A stretch of 64,000 nt of DNA from Cercophora sp. LCS_1 (lineage: Eukaryota; Ascomycota; Sordariomycetes; Sordariales; Lasiosphaeriaceae). Where the stretch lies: NCBI GenBank assembly GCA_036250225.1, contig JAPZLL010000064.1:62001-126000 (forward strand), read 5' to 3'. The translations under genes and the position numbers were made by a program. The notes under the pieces are model-generated. The model worked only from the letters and a program-made list of their open reading frames with translations. It did no database searches and had not been told where the DNA came from. Every line of letters starts with the position of its first letter. Within the stretch, counting starts at the first letter, position 1. Shown one piece after another: positions 32,907 through 46,026 of this stretch.

Positions 32907-35396
32907 CTACTGAGGTGATGCTCTCACAGGATCCGCATGCTTGACGGGCGGCGTCAAGATTTGCTCGCGGGGCGTCGGAGAAAGTGCGGCAGCAGGTGGG
33001 AATACGGATGCTGAAGGATGGACCCCGGTGATGGGGGTGGCAACAGCGGTGACGTTCCCGTTTGCCTGTCGCTGGAGCACAGGTGGCGAATGCTTGATCG
33101 GAGAGAAACCGCCCTGGGGAGGGAGAAGAGGGGAGCTGCTGTGGATGCCCTCCGGCTGAGAGCGGGATGGAGCGGGAGTCAGATGTGGCAAACTCCCTGG
33201 CGCGACAGAGCCTAGCTCTCTCGACTCCATCGACACGGCCGGTGACACCTTTGTTATGGGGGGCGAGGGCAGCCGTGGTGGCTGCTTCGAGGGGGAAGTG
33301 CCATTTCCGTTTCCGGCGCTCAGAGGTATCGCGTCACCGAGCTGGTGCCCGGAGGGTCTCGACTTGTCAAACGATATCTGTGGGAATGACCTCGATCCGT
33401 CGAAAGATACTGGTGGAGAGAGATTTGGATGGGGCGAGGAAAAGGGATTGATTTCCGGTTTGTTGAAGGACAACTTGGTGGCTTTTTGTGTGGCTCGGTC
33501 AGCCGCGGGTTCTTGTTCTGTTACCCCGACAGTCTGGTTCGTGGGCGCGCTGACTTGTGGCGAGCTTGCAACCGCCTCTGGCTGTGCCATACGCTGCGCA
33601 GACGGGCTCTCGCTCGAAATCTTCTGGGATGGCGAGGACCCAGCGGAGCCTGGTCGGTTGACTTTGATTTTGATGATTCGCGGCCGCTGCTCCCTTAGTG
33701 TTTCCTCACGCTTGCGGCATGGGACGCAGACAAAGTGAAAGTCGTCTTTCTCTGCCTCTGACTCCTTAATGCCGAGGCACTTCGAGTGTTGCCAGACGTT
33801 GCACCTCTCACACGCCACACTGTGAGTCCCATCATCCACCTGGCCATAGAATCCACAGACACAATCGAAAATCCAGTCGTCCTCTTGCTCATCAAGCTCC
33901 TTCAGGGCCTGCCGGTTCTTCTCAATCTCGGCTTGTCGACGGCGTTCCGAGATACGCCCAGCCCCGGGACCTGTTGACTTGCTTTCTTCTGATAACTGAG
34001 CCAGCTCTTCTTCGTGCTGGATCCGACGAATCTCGCGCTCCTTCAGCCGCTGCTCCCTTGACATAAGGCGCTTGTCTCTCTCATGTTCCATTTTGAGCCG
34101 CTTCGCTTCTTCTTTCCTTCTTGCCGCATCCTCTTCCTGTCTCTTGCGCTCCTCTTCGCGCGTATGCTCTTCCACTTTCTGCTGCTCGAGCTTTCCAGCA
34201 ATGCGGCTCGATCTTTTGGCGTGTGCCAATTTCTCCAGGTTGAGTAATTCCTTCTCACGCTGGAGCTGTTTTCTCTTCCTAGACTCTTCCTGCTTCTCCA
34301 GAATTGGCACAAGATGGTCTTGGATTTGCTGTCGGAGGACCTTCTCATTGGGGTCCTTGGATTTCTGTATCGTGGACAGAAATTGGCGTACTTCTTCGAG
34401 ATTGACGGCTAGACACTCCCATTTCATTCCTCCAAGCCCATCATCGTTGGATTCCGCGGGAATACCGAATTCTGATGCTTCGTCACCAGCATCGTCGGCA
34501 TCACTAGCCTGCCCAGTTGAAGTACGGCGTCTCTTGCTAGCACGCTGCGCAGCTTTGGCCTTTTGGGTGTTCTTCTTGGGTTTCGGCTGCGGTGGTGGAG
34601 CTTCGGTAAGGCGGTAGATACGGTTGTCGTCAAGCACGAAGTATGTGCGGTCATCATGATCCCAGCCATACGGCTCTATTCTCTGTTGCTCGGATTAGCT
34701 CAAGTTCGAATTATCCTCTTGTCAAAACACGTGGTGGTACAAACCCAACTCGTTTGATCGGTGTCCTTTTGCTCCTCCGTCTTCTCCCTTAATCGCTCTG
34801 GGCTCATCATGATAATCTGCGTCATGTGGTGGAGTACACGAATCTAAACTATAGTTAGCGCATTCCATCGTCGACCCGTCTACCGGCGGTTCAGGTACCT
34901 TTGTGAGGACATCAAAGTCGGCGAATCTTGTGGGGGTCTCCCCGTTGCCAAAGGGGTTCTTCTCGGGGGCCTTGGCAAGAAATTGTCTTCTCGTATACTC
35001 GTCGAATAAGTCATGTCTGTGAAGTGTGAGCGAGGGCAGTCGATATGGCTCGTGGCACATACGTGAGACCGCGGTGGGACGATATAAACTTCAAGAAGCC
35101 AAGTCCAATGCTCTGGAGAGCCATTGAGCCTGGCGTGAGACATTCGGCTTCCAAGTCCTAAGTGGTGTTGTTAGCGACGATTTCCATTTGCAATCCGCCC
35201 CATGGTGCCCGGAGGGTTGTACCTCAATGTCAATATCATCATCCATCTTTAGGGCCTTGCCAAACAGCATAATGAACTGAAATAGGTTGGCAAACTGCCA
35301 CATGTTTCTGATGCGATGGAGCAGAGAGGCAGGCTTCGGGGGTTCGGCCTCGGCGGACTCAACCTCGCGCAAAGCGCGCTTGCGAGCTGCTGGCAT
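32907..35396 (-). CDS. PHD-finger chromatin protein with DDT/WHIM-like N-terminus
   Basis: Five exons: 35396-35223, 35157-35063, 35016-34899, 34843-34745 and 34682-32907, with introns of 46-65 nt, 753 residues. The N-terminus, read across four introns, contains FANLFQFIMLFGKALKMDDDIDIE and LxxYTRRQFLAKAP, then a segment WRIEPYGWDHDDRTYFVLDDNRIYR. That combination resembles DDT/WHIM modules of remodelling-complex subunits (CECR2/RSF1-like). A charged coiled-coil (about 280-420) follows, then a PHD finger (about 435-485: CVCG, ACERC, QHSKC, CVPC in C4HC3 order) and a Ser/Pro-rich tail. A role in reading histone marks within a remodelling complex is inference. No enzyme domain is visible. Confidence 0.85.
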
Positions 35397-37350
35397 CGTG
35401 GGTTGGTCCCTTTGTGCAAGTGTATCTCGGGTTGACTGTGTGACGGACTGCGATGCGAGATGGGTAATTTGGTGCGACGCCGACGCAGTTCAAGCGCTTC
35501 TGGGAATGGCGAGAACAAACGAACAAGGCATAGCAATCGGAAGGAACTGGTGCATGAAGAAGCCCAATAAACGATCGGACAAGCTAAAGCCGCGAAACCC
35601 TTGGTTTGGGGTGGTTGATTGTCGCAAAGAGCCTTTGACGTGATCTTGGAAAGTTTGCGCGCTTGGTGAAGGTCGTTCGTGGCGCGGTTGGACGCGACGG
35701 CTTGAAAGCTTGCAGGGGACGGGAAGCTTTGCCGCCCCCACCCAAGGAGAGGCCAGGCTTGTCGAAAAACCCCGATACAACGATAGTGACGAAAGTGCAC
35801 CATGGCTCTGGTAAAAATGGCACATCACAGAGAAGCCCGCGAAGCCCTCATTTCCCATTGCAGACACCACACGACAGAAGCATTATTTTCTGTTACGTCT
35901 ATGTAGCTTCCGGATCAGTCAAGATGGTTGCGAACTTCGGGTCAGGTCAAATTGGACAGAGCAAGCTGTGTGCCTTTGCCAGTGTAAGCCCGCCCCCGAT
36001 GTATTCAGCTTCTAGGGCTGCCATAAAAATACTAGACCCATTCTATTCTTCTCAGATCTCGAGAACTCGCGTGGCATTCGCTGGAAATTCCATTACAGGA
36101 TGGAAGCGCCGAAAAGTGACAGACAACGCGGTCTCAACCAACAGCCTTGACTTGCCGCCTGCAACCTGACTCTCGGGTGCTGCATGGGGAATCACCACGG
36201 GACGCGGCATGGAGACGATGGAAAGCCGACGTAGATAAGAACGGGGTGTTCACCATTATGCAGAGGGAGGAAGGGGGTTGACCATGGCGAAACCAGCCAG
36301 TTCTCCGTCAGTCACTTCCTATTTGAAGGCCTCCCACAACATCACAGATGCCATCAGGAGTGGTTCGAAGGGATTGAAAATTTTAGTCTAGGCGTAATCT
36401 GGTAGGAATACCGTGGTAGGATTATGTACTTCGAGCGCCGGTGTAAAGACCAATTCACGCCGGTCGCTTGAACACCCGAATCCATGCTTGGCAACCGTTC
36501 GGGATCGTCAGCGTTTCAGATCAGTGTGAGCGCGGCGACCACTCTAGATGGTCAAATCCTTGAGCCCAATGCGACATCAGTTGGTCGCTAGCCGCACGGT
36601 AGAGTAAGAGCTCGAACCAATGTCAAGTTATGATTGCAAGATTGTATTGCACGAAGAGTGTGACGGGAACACGAAGTCCTGCAAGTTATCCCGCCTTGTA
36701 AGTTGGCTATCTGGCAGCTCCAAGTGGGCACGATCAGCTGAAGCCCCTGAATGGGTTAGGTCAGGCGCACTAGGGGAACCGTTTGCTGCAGGTTCGACTG
36801 CCAAATTTATTTAGCGTGCAACGACACGCGCGTCGCCCAATGAGAACTCCTCCGGTCGCTTTTCGCACTGTAAACCGTAAGCACCAGGCATGATCTAGCC
36901 AAAACCCCTGAGCTGAGACACCAACGATTGCCCCCATCAGGAAGCCCCCACAGTGTATCAATCACTGTGGAATGTCACTCCTGACTGTGTTGGCGGGGGC
37001 TGAGTTGGTTGTCAACATCCATCGGGATTCCTCGACTTGAATGCCGTTTCTCACGATACGAACGAATTGACGAGCCCAACGAGATTCCTACGACGCGAGA
37101 CTTTTGTGCGCCACCATATACATCATCACACCGTCCTGGAGCCCCGAACCGCGAACCGCGCGACCTGTCACTCTCCGCGACGTGTGCTGTAGCGACAGTC
37201 AGACGACCGACTCGTCGAACCTACGAAGGAAACAACTGAAAAACCGACTGTTTCGTATAATGCTGCTCTCCTGGCGCTGCAAGCAAACCGAGCGAATGCG
37301 CTAGCGCATTGCGCCCTTGCACGATAGTGTTTTGATTTCGAGTCGCCAAT
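35397..37350. promoter_or_regulatory. Divergent region between the PHD gene and CCH1
   Basis: 1.95 kb between divergent starts, holding both promoters. The last 350 bases before CCH1 look like leader. I checked minus-strand frame 35249-35803 and plus-strand frame 35663-36169. Neither has a domain or a strong start. Confidence 0.5.
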
Positions 37351-40300
37351 ATGAGCGAACAGATGCCTCCAGATCCTCGACGATCCTCGAACCCGTCGAT
37401 GCGGCCGTCGCAGTCGATTCCCTTACGAGAGCTTCATCGGTCATCTGGCGGGCATAATGGGACTCAAGCAGAAAGCATCGGAGGGAGGAACGAGGTTGGT
37501 GGCCTGTCACAACAGCATGCCGACGGCTCCCGGGCTCGCACGCCGTCCCCGGCGCCGGTTCCCATGTCTGCCAACCTCCCTGGGCTCTCGACATACTGGG
37601 AACATCCATATCCTATGGTCGACGACATAAGCGGAAACAACTCTCCTATAGACCACATGGCGCTGCAGTTCGCGCTTCCGCCAGACATACGACCGTCAGC
37701 TGAACCTGGCGAGCACTTCATGCCTTCTGCCCATAACCCTTATCAAACGCCACACCCATATTATGAAGAGCGCGCAGACACGGACTCGGTCGAATCAGAC
37801 CGGGCCCCCCTACAGTCCTCTGCGAGGCCCATGGGCGGCCTGGAACTACCAGATCGAGAGGCAGCGCCTCGTGACAGTTTCCAGACAGTCTCCGATCTGG
37901 GCGCCAGCCCGGGCCGGCCAAGGGACACCAGGATGCTTGGTTTTGACCTAGAGCCCGGCTTTGGTTCCAGCCGCCCGCGCAGCTATGGTGATACTCTGGC
38001 CCCAGGGGGCAAGCGCAGATCTCGGTCCCCGTCAACAAGCGGGGCGCTCTCAAGAGCCGGCTCCATTATGAGGGCCATGTCGCAGCGTGTGGTCATGATC
38101 AGTGGCGAGGGTGATTTGGTTGAACAGCAGGCTCGCCGGGAACGTTCGCGTTCACCAAGCGTGGATGGCCGTCGACCCGGCCACGTCTCGGCCCCCATGT
38201 TAACCGACACTTCCTATCCGTCGCAGTTACCACGGATGCCGTCAGAAAAGCGGCCAGATCGGGACACTGTGTATCAGGAGGAACCGCCAGCCTTCATCTC
38301 TCGCCCCCGAGGCCCCTTGCCGAATCCCCTGAAAGGGAAATCTCTAGGCATATTTTCACCAGACAATCCTCTTCGCAAGTGGCTATGTGACGTTCTTGTT
38401 AGCCCTTGGGTCGAACCTCTCATCTTGATTTTGATTGTCTTGCAGGCCGTTCTTCTGGCTGTCGAAGCTGCGCCTGATGTATTTGACAACCCACGACCGA
38501 CGCGGTGGAATAACACTGCTGTCGAGTGGGCTATTCTAGGCCTCTTCATCGTATTTACGATTGAACTGATAGCCAGAATCATCGTGTCCGGTCTCGTTAT
38601 CAATGCAGACGAGTACGCTCCAGCCAATAGCAAGCGTCGAGTCAGAGAAAGAATCGCCGAACAGTACCGCGTCATATTCCAACCACAACGACACAGGTCA
38701 GTTCGACAACCGAAGCCGGACCAGTTCGCCCCAACGTTTGCGCGGTCCTTCACCATGATGCAGGGCCCAAGTGCCCAAGGGACATTGGAGGAACAACTTC
38801 GTCTTCACTTGGCTCGCAGAGCATTCCTCCGCCATGGTTTCAATCGGCTGGACTTTGTTGCCATTGTTTCGTTTTGGATCGCATTTGTCCTCAGCATCAG
38901 TCAGCTGGAGAGCACGCACCACATCTACGTGTTCCGGATGTTGAGCTGTCTCCGTATTGTCCGTCTTCTTGCTCTGACCAAAGGCAACCTTATCATCCTC
39001 CGAAGTCTCAAGAAAGCCGCTCCGCTCTTAGTCAGGGTCTCCTTCTTGATGGGCTTCTTCTGGCTGTTGTTCGCCATCATCGGAGTTCAGAGCTTCAAAT
39101 CCAGCCTGAGCCGCCAATGCACCTGGATCGACCCTGAGGATCCCACAAACCTCGATGCTACATTCTCACCAAGCGAGTCTTTCTGTGGCGGCCATGCCAA
39201 TCCTGTGACAGGCGATCCCGAACCGTGGGTTTACTTGAATGACAGTCTGGCAAGCTTAGCCCCCGGTGCTAGAAATGCCAAAGGCTTCATTTGCCCCAGA
39301 GGATCTATCTGTCTCCAGCAAGAAAACCCGCACCATGGAACTGTCAATTTCGACGATATCGGACACTCTCTAGAGTTGGTCTTTGTCATCATGAGCGCCA
39401 ACACGTTTTCCGATCTCATGTACTTCACCATCAGCTCTGATTTTCTGCCGGCAGCCCTCTTCTTCGGGGCCGGCATCATCATTATGATGCTCTGGATGAC
39501 CAACTTACTCATCGCTGTCATCACGGCGTCCTTCCAGGTTATCAGGGAGGAATCGAAGGCCTCCGCATTTGCCGCCGAGGGACCAGCCTTTATGCCCTCC
39601 CACAAGGACGAGAGTGTGTGGCGCCCGTCAAGGCTACAGAGCATACACAAAAAGACCAACTGGTTTTGGATCATTGTGATCTCTTTCGATCTTCTCGTCA
39701 TGGCCTTTCGAAGTTCCACGATGCCGGCGAACCGGGAAACTATTATCAACACGTCGGAGCTTATTGTCACAATCCTTCTAGATGTCGAAATTGCCATACG
39801 GTTTGCCGTTGATCCGCGAGGATTCCACCGCAAAATGCGCAATCTGTTTGACCTCTTTTTGGCCGTCGCCACCACCATAATTCTCATACCGCCTATTCGA
39901 AACTCTGGTCAGGTGTACAACTGGCTGACAATCTTCCAAATTCTCCGGGTGTACCGAGTCGTTTTGGCCATTCCCATGACTAGGAAACTCATCCAACTTG
40001 TCCTTGGCAACGTAACCGGTATCGGAAACCTAATGCTGTTCGTCTTCTTGATCACCTTCTTGATGGCTATTTTCGCCTCGCAGCTTTTCCGTGGCCAAAT
40101 ACCCGCCCAGGACGACGATGGTGAAGACATCCGAATACCATTCAACACTATATACAACTCATTCTTGGGCATGTACCAGATCCTCTCGAGTGAGGATTGG
40201 ACATCCATTCTCTACAACGTCACTTCGTTCACGGTCGAAATGAACACTGCCTGGATTGGCGCCGTATTCCTGATCGGGTGGTTCATTCTCTCATACTTTA

Positions 40301-43300
40301 TTTTGATCAACATGTTTATTGCTGTCATCCAAGAGAACTTTGATGTCGGCGAAGACATGAAGCGGCTCGAGCAAGTCAAGGCCTTTCTTCAACGCAAAGA
40401 ACTTGGGGGCTCTGGCAACTTGGCCCTCTCCAAAGTGTTTGCCTTTGGTAAATCCAAGGGACGCCAGGATCCCCTCGATTACGGGCCTGCTATGGCCGAG
40501 ATGCTACTGAAGGAGGCAGTCGTGCACGAATTCCTGAATGATTCCATGGATCCCCTTCAGGAGTCACCCACCGGTCTTCAGTCGGCCCCTACGATGGGTC
40601 CTCATACCGAAGTTCAACTGGGAATACTATCGGGCATATGGGGGAAGATTGTCGCCAAATTCACCAGCCGAGACCCCAACCCTTTCTATTCGAACGTGCG
40701 GTTCGAGGGGCCGAGCGACAACCTGGATCCTCGACAAATGGCCCGTCAGGCTGTCCATGCAACGGCATCTCGCCGAAAAGCCCAACGAGAATATCTCATT
40801 CGCCACCCAACATACAACAATTCCCTGTTCATCTTCAAACCTCGCAACCCCATCAGGCGTCTCTGTCAGCAAATTGTTGGCCCCGCTCGAGGCTCAGAAC
40901 GATTTGACGGCGTGCAGCCAAACAAATATGCGTGGTACACCTTCTCAGCCCTAATATACGCTGCCATCGTCGCTATGGTGATTCTTGCATGCGTTACCAC
41001 CCCCTTGTACCAGAAGGAGTATTTCCAGACGCACACGTTCAGCGTCTTTAACTGGTTTGTCTGGACCGACACCGCTTTCGCCATCGTGTTCACGCTCGAG
41101 GCCGTCATCAAGATTGTAGCCGATGGCTTTTTTTGGACGCCAAACGCATACTTCAGGAGCACCTGGGGCGTCATCGACGCCATCGTCCTGATCACACTTT
41201 GGATCAACGTCGTGACACTATTTACGGAAGATGGCGCGGTATCCCGAGCGGTAGGTGCCTTCAAGGCACTTAGGGCCCTGCGTCTGCTCAACGTCAGCGA
41301 CAGCGCAAGAGAGACATTCCATTCTCTCCTCATTGTTGGAGGGTGGAAGATTCTGAGCGTGAGTTCTAACTGTGGTTGTTGGAGGGTGGAAGCTGACCAT
41401 GGCCGCATAGGCTGCTTTTGTCTCGATCTCACTGCTGATCCCATTTGCGCTGTACGGCGTCAACCTATTCAACGGGAAACTAGTTGCCTGCAATGACGCA
41501 TCTGGCCATGTCGTCAATCTGATCGACTGCATGGGTGAATACAACAGCACACCGTTCAACAACGACTGGGAAGTCCTAGCACCCAGGACGGCGGCGAATC
41601 CGTTCTTTAACTTTGATGACTTTGGATCAGCCCTCTTCATCCTTTTCCAGATTGTCAGCCAGGAAGCATGGGTGGACGTATCGTTCGCCGTGCAGGCGAT
41701 TACCGGCAAAGATCTCCAGCCTCAGAACGGCCCGCCATTCAACGGCCAAGGAAACGCTCTGTTTTTTGTTGTCTTCAACCTTTTGGCTACAGTATTCGTC
41801 CTCACCCTCTTCATCTCTGTGTTTATGAGAAACTACACGGAACAAACGGGCGTTGCATTCTTAACGGCTGAACAACGCTCGTGGCTTGAGTTGCGCAAGC
41901 TGCTTCGCCAGATCTCGCCGTCCAAGAGCGCATACGACGAGACCAAGAATAAGTGGAAGATGTGGTGTCACAAGCGCGCCATCGAGAAACGCGGCAAGTG
42001 GTACATGGCGATCACTGGCGTTCTTGTCTTCCATCTGGTCCTGCTCCTTGCTGAGTTTTACAGTGAGCCCGAGTGGTGGACGCGCACCAGGGACATCGCA
42101 TTTCTCGTCTTCACCCTGATCTACATTAGCAACATTGTCATCCGCATTGTTGGTCTTGGGTGGACGCGATTCCGGAAAAGCTCATGGGACTTGTTTTCCC
42201 TCGTTGCAGTCAGCGGCGCACTCGCCACAACCGTGCTCTTCTTGACCGATACGGATCAGCCGACTTACAACCAACTGCACAAGTTCTTTCTGGTGGCTCT
42301 TGTGCTGCTTCTTATTCCCCGCAATGACGCCCTTGACCAACTCTTTAAGACAGCGGCGGCTAGTCTGAAGACGATCGGCAGCCTTTTGGCAACGTGGCTG
42401 GTCTTCTTCCTGGTGTTTGCCATCGCCCTCACGCAAACATTTAGCCTTACCCGGTTTGGTGGGGAAGAGGATGCTAACATCAACTTCCGGACGGTGCCAA
42501 ACGCCCTGATTCTCCTCTTTAGGTTCAGTTGCGGAGAGGGGTGGAACGCCGTCATGGAAGACTTTGCCAAAATCAAGCCGCCTTTTTGCGTCGAGTCTGA
42601 CAATTTCCGCGACAGCGATTGCGGCAGCACCGCTTGGGCTAGGGTCTTGTTCGTCGCGTGGAACATTATCAGCATGTATCTCTTTGTCAGCTTGTTCGTG
42701 TCGCTCATATACGAGAGCTTCTCGTACGTGTACCAGCGGACAAGCGGCCTGGCAGTGGTGGACCGTGACGAAATTCGGCGATTCAAGGAGGCATGGCGTA
42801 GTGTGGACCCGGCAGGCACAGGCTTCATCACCAAAGAGGCGTTCCCTCGCCTTCTTGGCGAGTTGTCCGGTGTTTTTGAGATGCGCATCTACGAGGCCCA
42901 GGACTCGGTCAACTCGATCCTCGAAGACGTCCGCGGCGGGGACGCAGCCAGCATCAGACACGCATCGATTGTTAGCAGCAGTCAGTACCAAACGGGCATC
43001 GATCTCAAAAAGCTCAACGCGCGGCTGGCTAAGATCGATGTTGCCAAGGTGCGCGAACGGCGGCGGCGATTCAACATTTTTTTCGAGGAGGTTATGGTCT
43101 CAGCAGACCCAGAGAGAGGTATCTCTTTTACTACGGTTTTGATGATCTTGGCGCACTACAATATCATCAGCGACAGCAAGAGTCTCAGGCTGGAGGAGTT
43201 CCTGCGTCGCCGAGCACGCCTCCAGCGCGTCGAGGAAGAGGTGAGGCGCCGGATTGTCCTCGGGTTCTTCGACATGCTCTACTATTCCCGGCAGTTCAAG

Positions 43301-43801
43301 CGTCGCATGGAACTCAAACAATCAGCTCGTATGACGGCCATCCCACAGCTTGACGTGCCAGAAATCTTGGTGGACAATGAGGAAGAGAGGGCGGATCGGA
43401 AGGCAGGCAGGGGCGGGGACGAGCCCAAGTCGCCTGGCGGCATGGGTGACTACCTGACGGCCGACGATGCCCACGCAACACACCATCGCAGCTGGTCTGG
43501 CGTGAGCGCTGATCTCTCAACCCTGGATACGTCATATGGCCACCCCCTGGCGAGCCCGCGCGCCAGCGGCCTCATGTCACCTGGCCACCGCAACCAGGCG
43601 AGCGGCTTCAGCTTTGAGCTTCACGATCCGGTGGATGGGCCGGGTGACGCCAATGATGGACCAAGGGACGACCGCCGGGGCAGTTCGGTCAGCCCTGCAC
43701 AAGTTAGGGAAATGTTAGACGACTCGGTGTGGATGGCGAGTATCCGGAGGAGTGCTACGATGAAGCGAAACAACTGGGGGAGTGGCCAAGGTGGCTTCTG
43801 A
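37351..43801 (+). CDS. CCH1: Voltage-gated calcium channel alpha subunit Cch1
   Basis: Two exons (37351-41358 and 41411-43801, 52-nt intron, phase 0), 2132 residues. Four repeats of six membrane segments are visible, with long cytoplasmic N- and C-termini. Voltage-sensor-like S4 segments are clear in repeats I (RMLSCLRIVRLL) and II (LRVYRVVLAIPMTRK), weaker in III (FKALRALRLL) and sparse in charge in IV. The pore positions read Asn684 (SANTF), Glu948 (SSEDW), Glu1421 (SQEAW) and Glu1712 (CGEGW). The C-terminus has an EF-hand-like stretch (SVDPAGTGFITKEAF) and a Ser/Pro tail. With Mid1, Cch1 forms the high-affinity plasma-membrane calcium uptake system used in mating, stress and tip growth. 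The N-terminus of about 330 residues is disordered and Ser/Arg/Pro-rich. Confidence 0.97.
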
Positions 43802-45741
43802 GGGACAGTGGTGGAGGCATTTTTGTGCATCGGCTGGGTATATCCAGCAAAGGGAGCTGGCGTTTCTGGGTTTGGCGTTCGAGGAGTAGTTGCTATGACG
43901 GCTGGATTGGGCTACGAGTTGATGATACAGTTGGGGGCAGGCAGAAAGTGCATTATCCTAATACCGGCAACTAGACAGGCGCGTTCCAACCTTCGACTTT
44001 GTTTTTAGGCCCCCTTTCTGTTGTGTTCGCCCTGTGCATAGCGAGGGATAGAAGTGTAAATGTTAGCACAAATTTGGTTCAGAACACGGGTTTGTCAACA
44101 AGGGATCTGTTCTTGATGGCCCCAGGGCCTCGGTAAGTCTTGCTAGATTTTCGTTGGTGTCCCCCCGGTGGACAAGCGTCTGACTGCAGCGACTTCTACC
44201 CGGCTTGCTTCCCTTCCCGTCGGCAACTCTGGGCGATCAATCATGCGCGGCCAAAGGTATCAAGTTGGACATAAGCCCCTCCTTGATCGATTTTCATACC
44301 AAGGTCTATAATAGTTGTCGGGGTGGCAACGCCCCGAAGCATTCCACGTTCTCAAGAGCAGGGCATTCGGTCGCTATTCCCATCGCACCCGAGGAGCGGT
44401 CGAATCATGCCGCTCGTCAATAGAGACAACAAATATCTGGGTCAAAGGGATTCCAGAATGCTTCCACACGGTTCGAGTCTTGGAAGGCATGAATTTCTTG
44501 ACTATTTTCGACCCACCACCATCGATTGTGCGTCACAAGACAGTCTTCATTATATTGGCGGGGAAAAGGGCAGCGACTTGAAACATCCGGACCCTTGCCG
44601 AGCGATGTCTCGGAATGTCTTAACGGCCATGCAGCGCCGTAAGTATTGACTCCTGTTAGAGTGCCGAGGTCGTGCCAGAGCTGAGGGGGACCCTGCCGGC
44701 GATCATACATCATGCATCCCGGCCCCCTCCTTCGTAACTGGAGCATCTAACACCTGACGATACAGGTACGACTCCCAATCCCTCCACCTTCCATTGACGG
44801 GAGAGGCCGCTCAAGGCGACCACCTGCATCAATCGCATTGTTGTGTGTTTTGAGAACAAGATCGGGTTTCCCGATAGCTTTTACAGGGCAGAAACAAAGC
44901 TCGTCTTTTTTTTTCTCTTTTCACTCTGGTCACATTTCGTATTTGTGACGACGCGGCGTGGGGTGTTTCGAGGCGAAAGGGCTCGGCGATGCGTGTTTCA
45001 CCACGGCTTCCAAGAGCCTGTTAGACTCCACATACGACACCCAAAACAGCAACGTCAGTGCTGCACAGCTCCCTGGGCAGCATCTTCCCCCGCTGTGGGC
45101 AACGACTTGACACACAGCAAAGGGGAAACCCTTGGCAGTTCACCTGGACTCGTCTGTTTCTGGTTCCAGGCTTGGTTTGGTCCCCTGTCGCGACGGTCAG
45201 AGAGTTCGTGAAGCGAAGACATGGCATAACATCCAATGCTACTCGGATCCCTTCCCGTCATGGTATGCTCTGCAGTGTGCACTTATCGCTCCCTTGCCGT
45301 CCCCCCCATTCTGGGTCTGGGCTTGCTCCTGTCCGAGCTGCCCCGGCTGTGCTGCTCCTGCACTCCTTGTTTCCCTCCTGCAGAGGAGCACCCCGTGTCC
45401 GCATCCCCTGGCCAAGCCTCCGATACCATTGTTCCTGAACGCACATCTTATTACTTAAGGCCAGCTCCCGTCTGCTGACATCCGTGATTGATACTTTTGT
45501 CCTCCAGCCCGAGCTCCGCCATCAGTTGTTCCGGCGTGTTGTTGACCACCACAAGACGTTGTTGTGTGCATCTCTCTACCCGGGTCAGATCGTCCAATCT
45601 TTTTAATTTTCGCCAACCAAACCTTCGCTTCTCCAACATTCGCTTCTTGAGCAAGACGAGCCTCCATAACCCGCTTGCAAGGCTGAGCCTCTTACATTCA
45701 CTACCTACAACAAACACGAGCTTCTACCACACCTCGCCACC
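43802..45741. other. Long intergenic region between CCH1 and a 94-residue gene
   Basis: 1.94 kb. The first part is the CCH1 3' flank, and the C/T- and A/C-rich stretch before 45,742 is a probable leader. Frames such as 44323-44649 and 44843-45211 show no family. A G/C hairpin (tcgggg...ccccga) lies near 44,317-44,336. Confidence 0.45.
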
Positions 45742-46026
45742 ATGCAGTCCTCACGCTTCCACTCGATTGCCGCCCGCTTCTCTCCCCACAAGATCAGGAC
45801 CTCGTTCCGCCGATCTTCGTCTTCGGCCTCGTCCAGAGCCAGCACAGACCGTGACTCGTTCATCTCAAACGCGAGCTCGCCCGTTAGCACCATCAACAGC
45901 ATCATCTTCCGGCAGAAGTCGTTGATGAACCTAGAAGATGAGGAGGAGCGCCGGGAGCTGAACATTCTTGAGCCGAGACCGGCCTTGTACTTCTCAAGCC
46001 TGGAGGAGCGGATGGGGTCTTTCTAA
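45742..46026 (+). CDS. Small 94-residue fungal protein ending in EERMGSF
   Basis: Start context is CGCCACCATG, a near-ideal fungal/Kozak start, preceded by an A/C-rich leader. The protein is basic and Ser/Arg-rich for 60 residues (including RRSSSSASSRAS), then acidic (EDEEERREL), and ends in PRPALYFSSLEERMGSF. I recall similar C-terminal endings in small filamentous-fungal proteins of unknown function, but could not check this. Neither a signal peptide nor membrane segment is visible. Codon use is G/C-rich at third positions. Function is unknown. The short C-terminal block is the most likely conserved element. Confidence 0.7.
   Translation: MQSSRFHSIAARFSPHKIRTSFRRSSSSASSRASTDRDSFISNASSPVSTINSIIFRQKSLMNLEDEEERRELNILEPRPALYFSSLEERMGSF

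Noticed and set aside
35249..36169. Frames of 184 (minus) and 168 (plus) codons between the PHD gene and CCH1
   Set aside because: Overlapping, no domain, and the minus frame overlaps the first PHD exon.
36720..36830. T-loop-like box B gcaggttcgactgcca in the CCH1 upstream region
   Set aside because: No matching D-arm, anticodon arm or acceptor stem.
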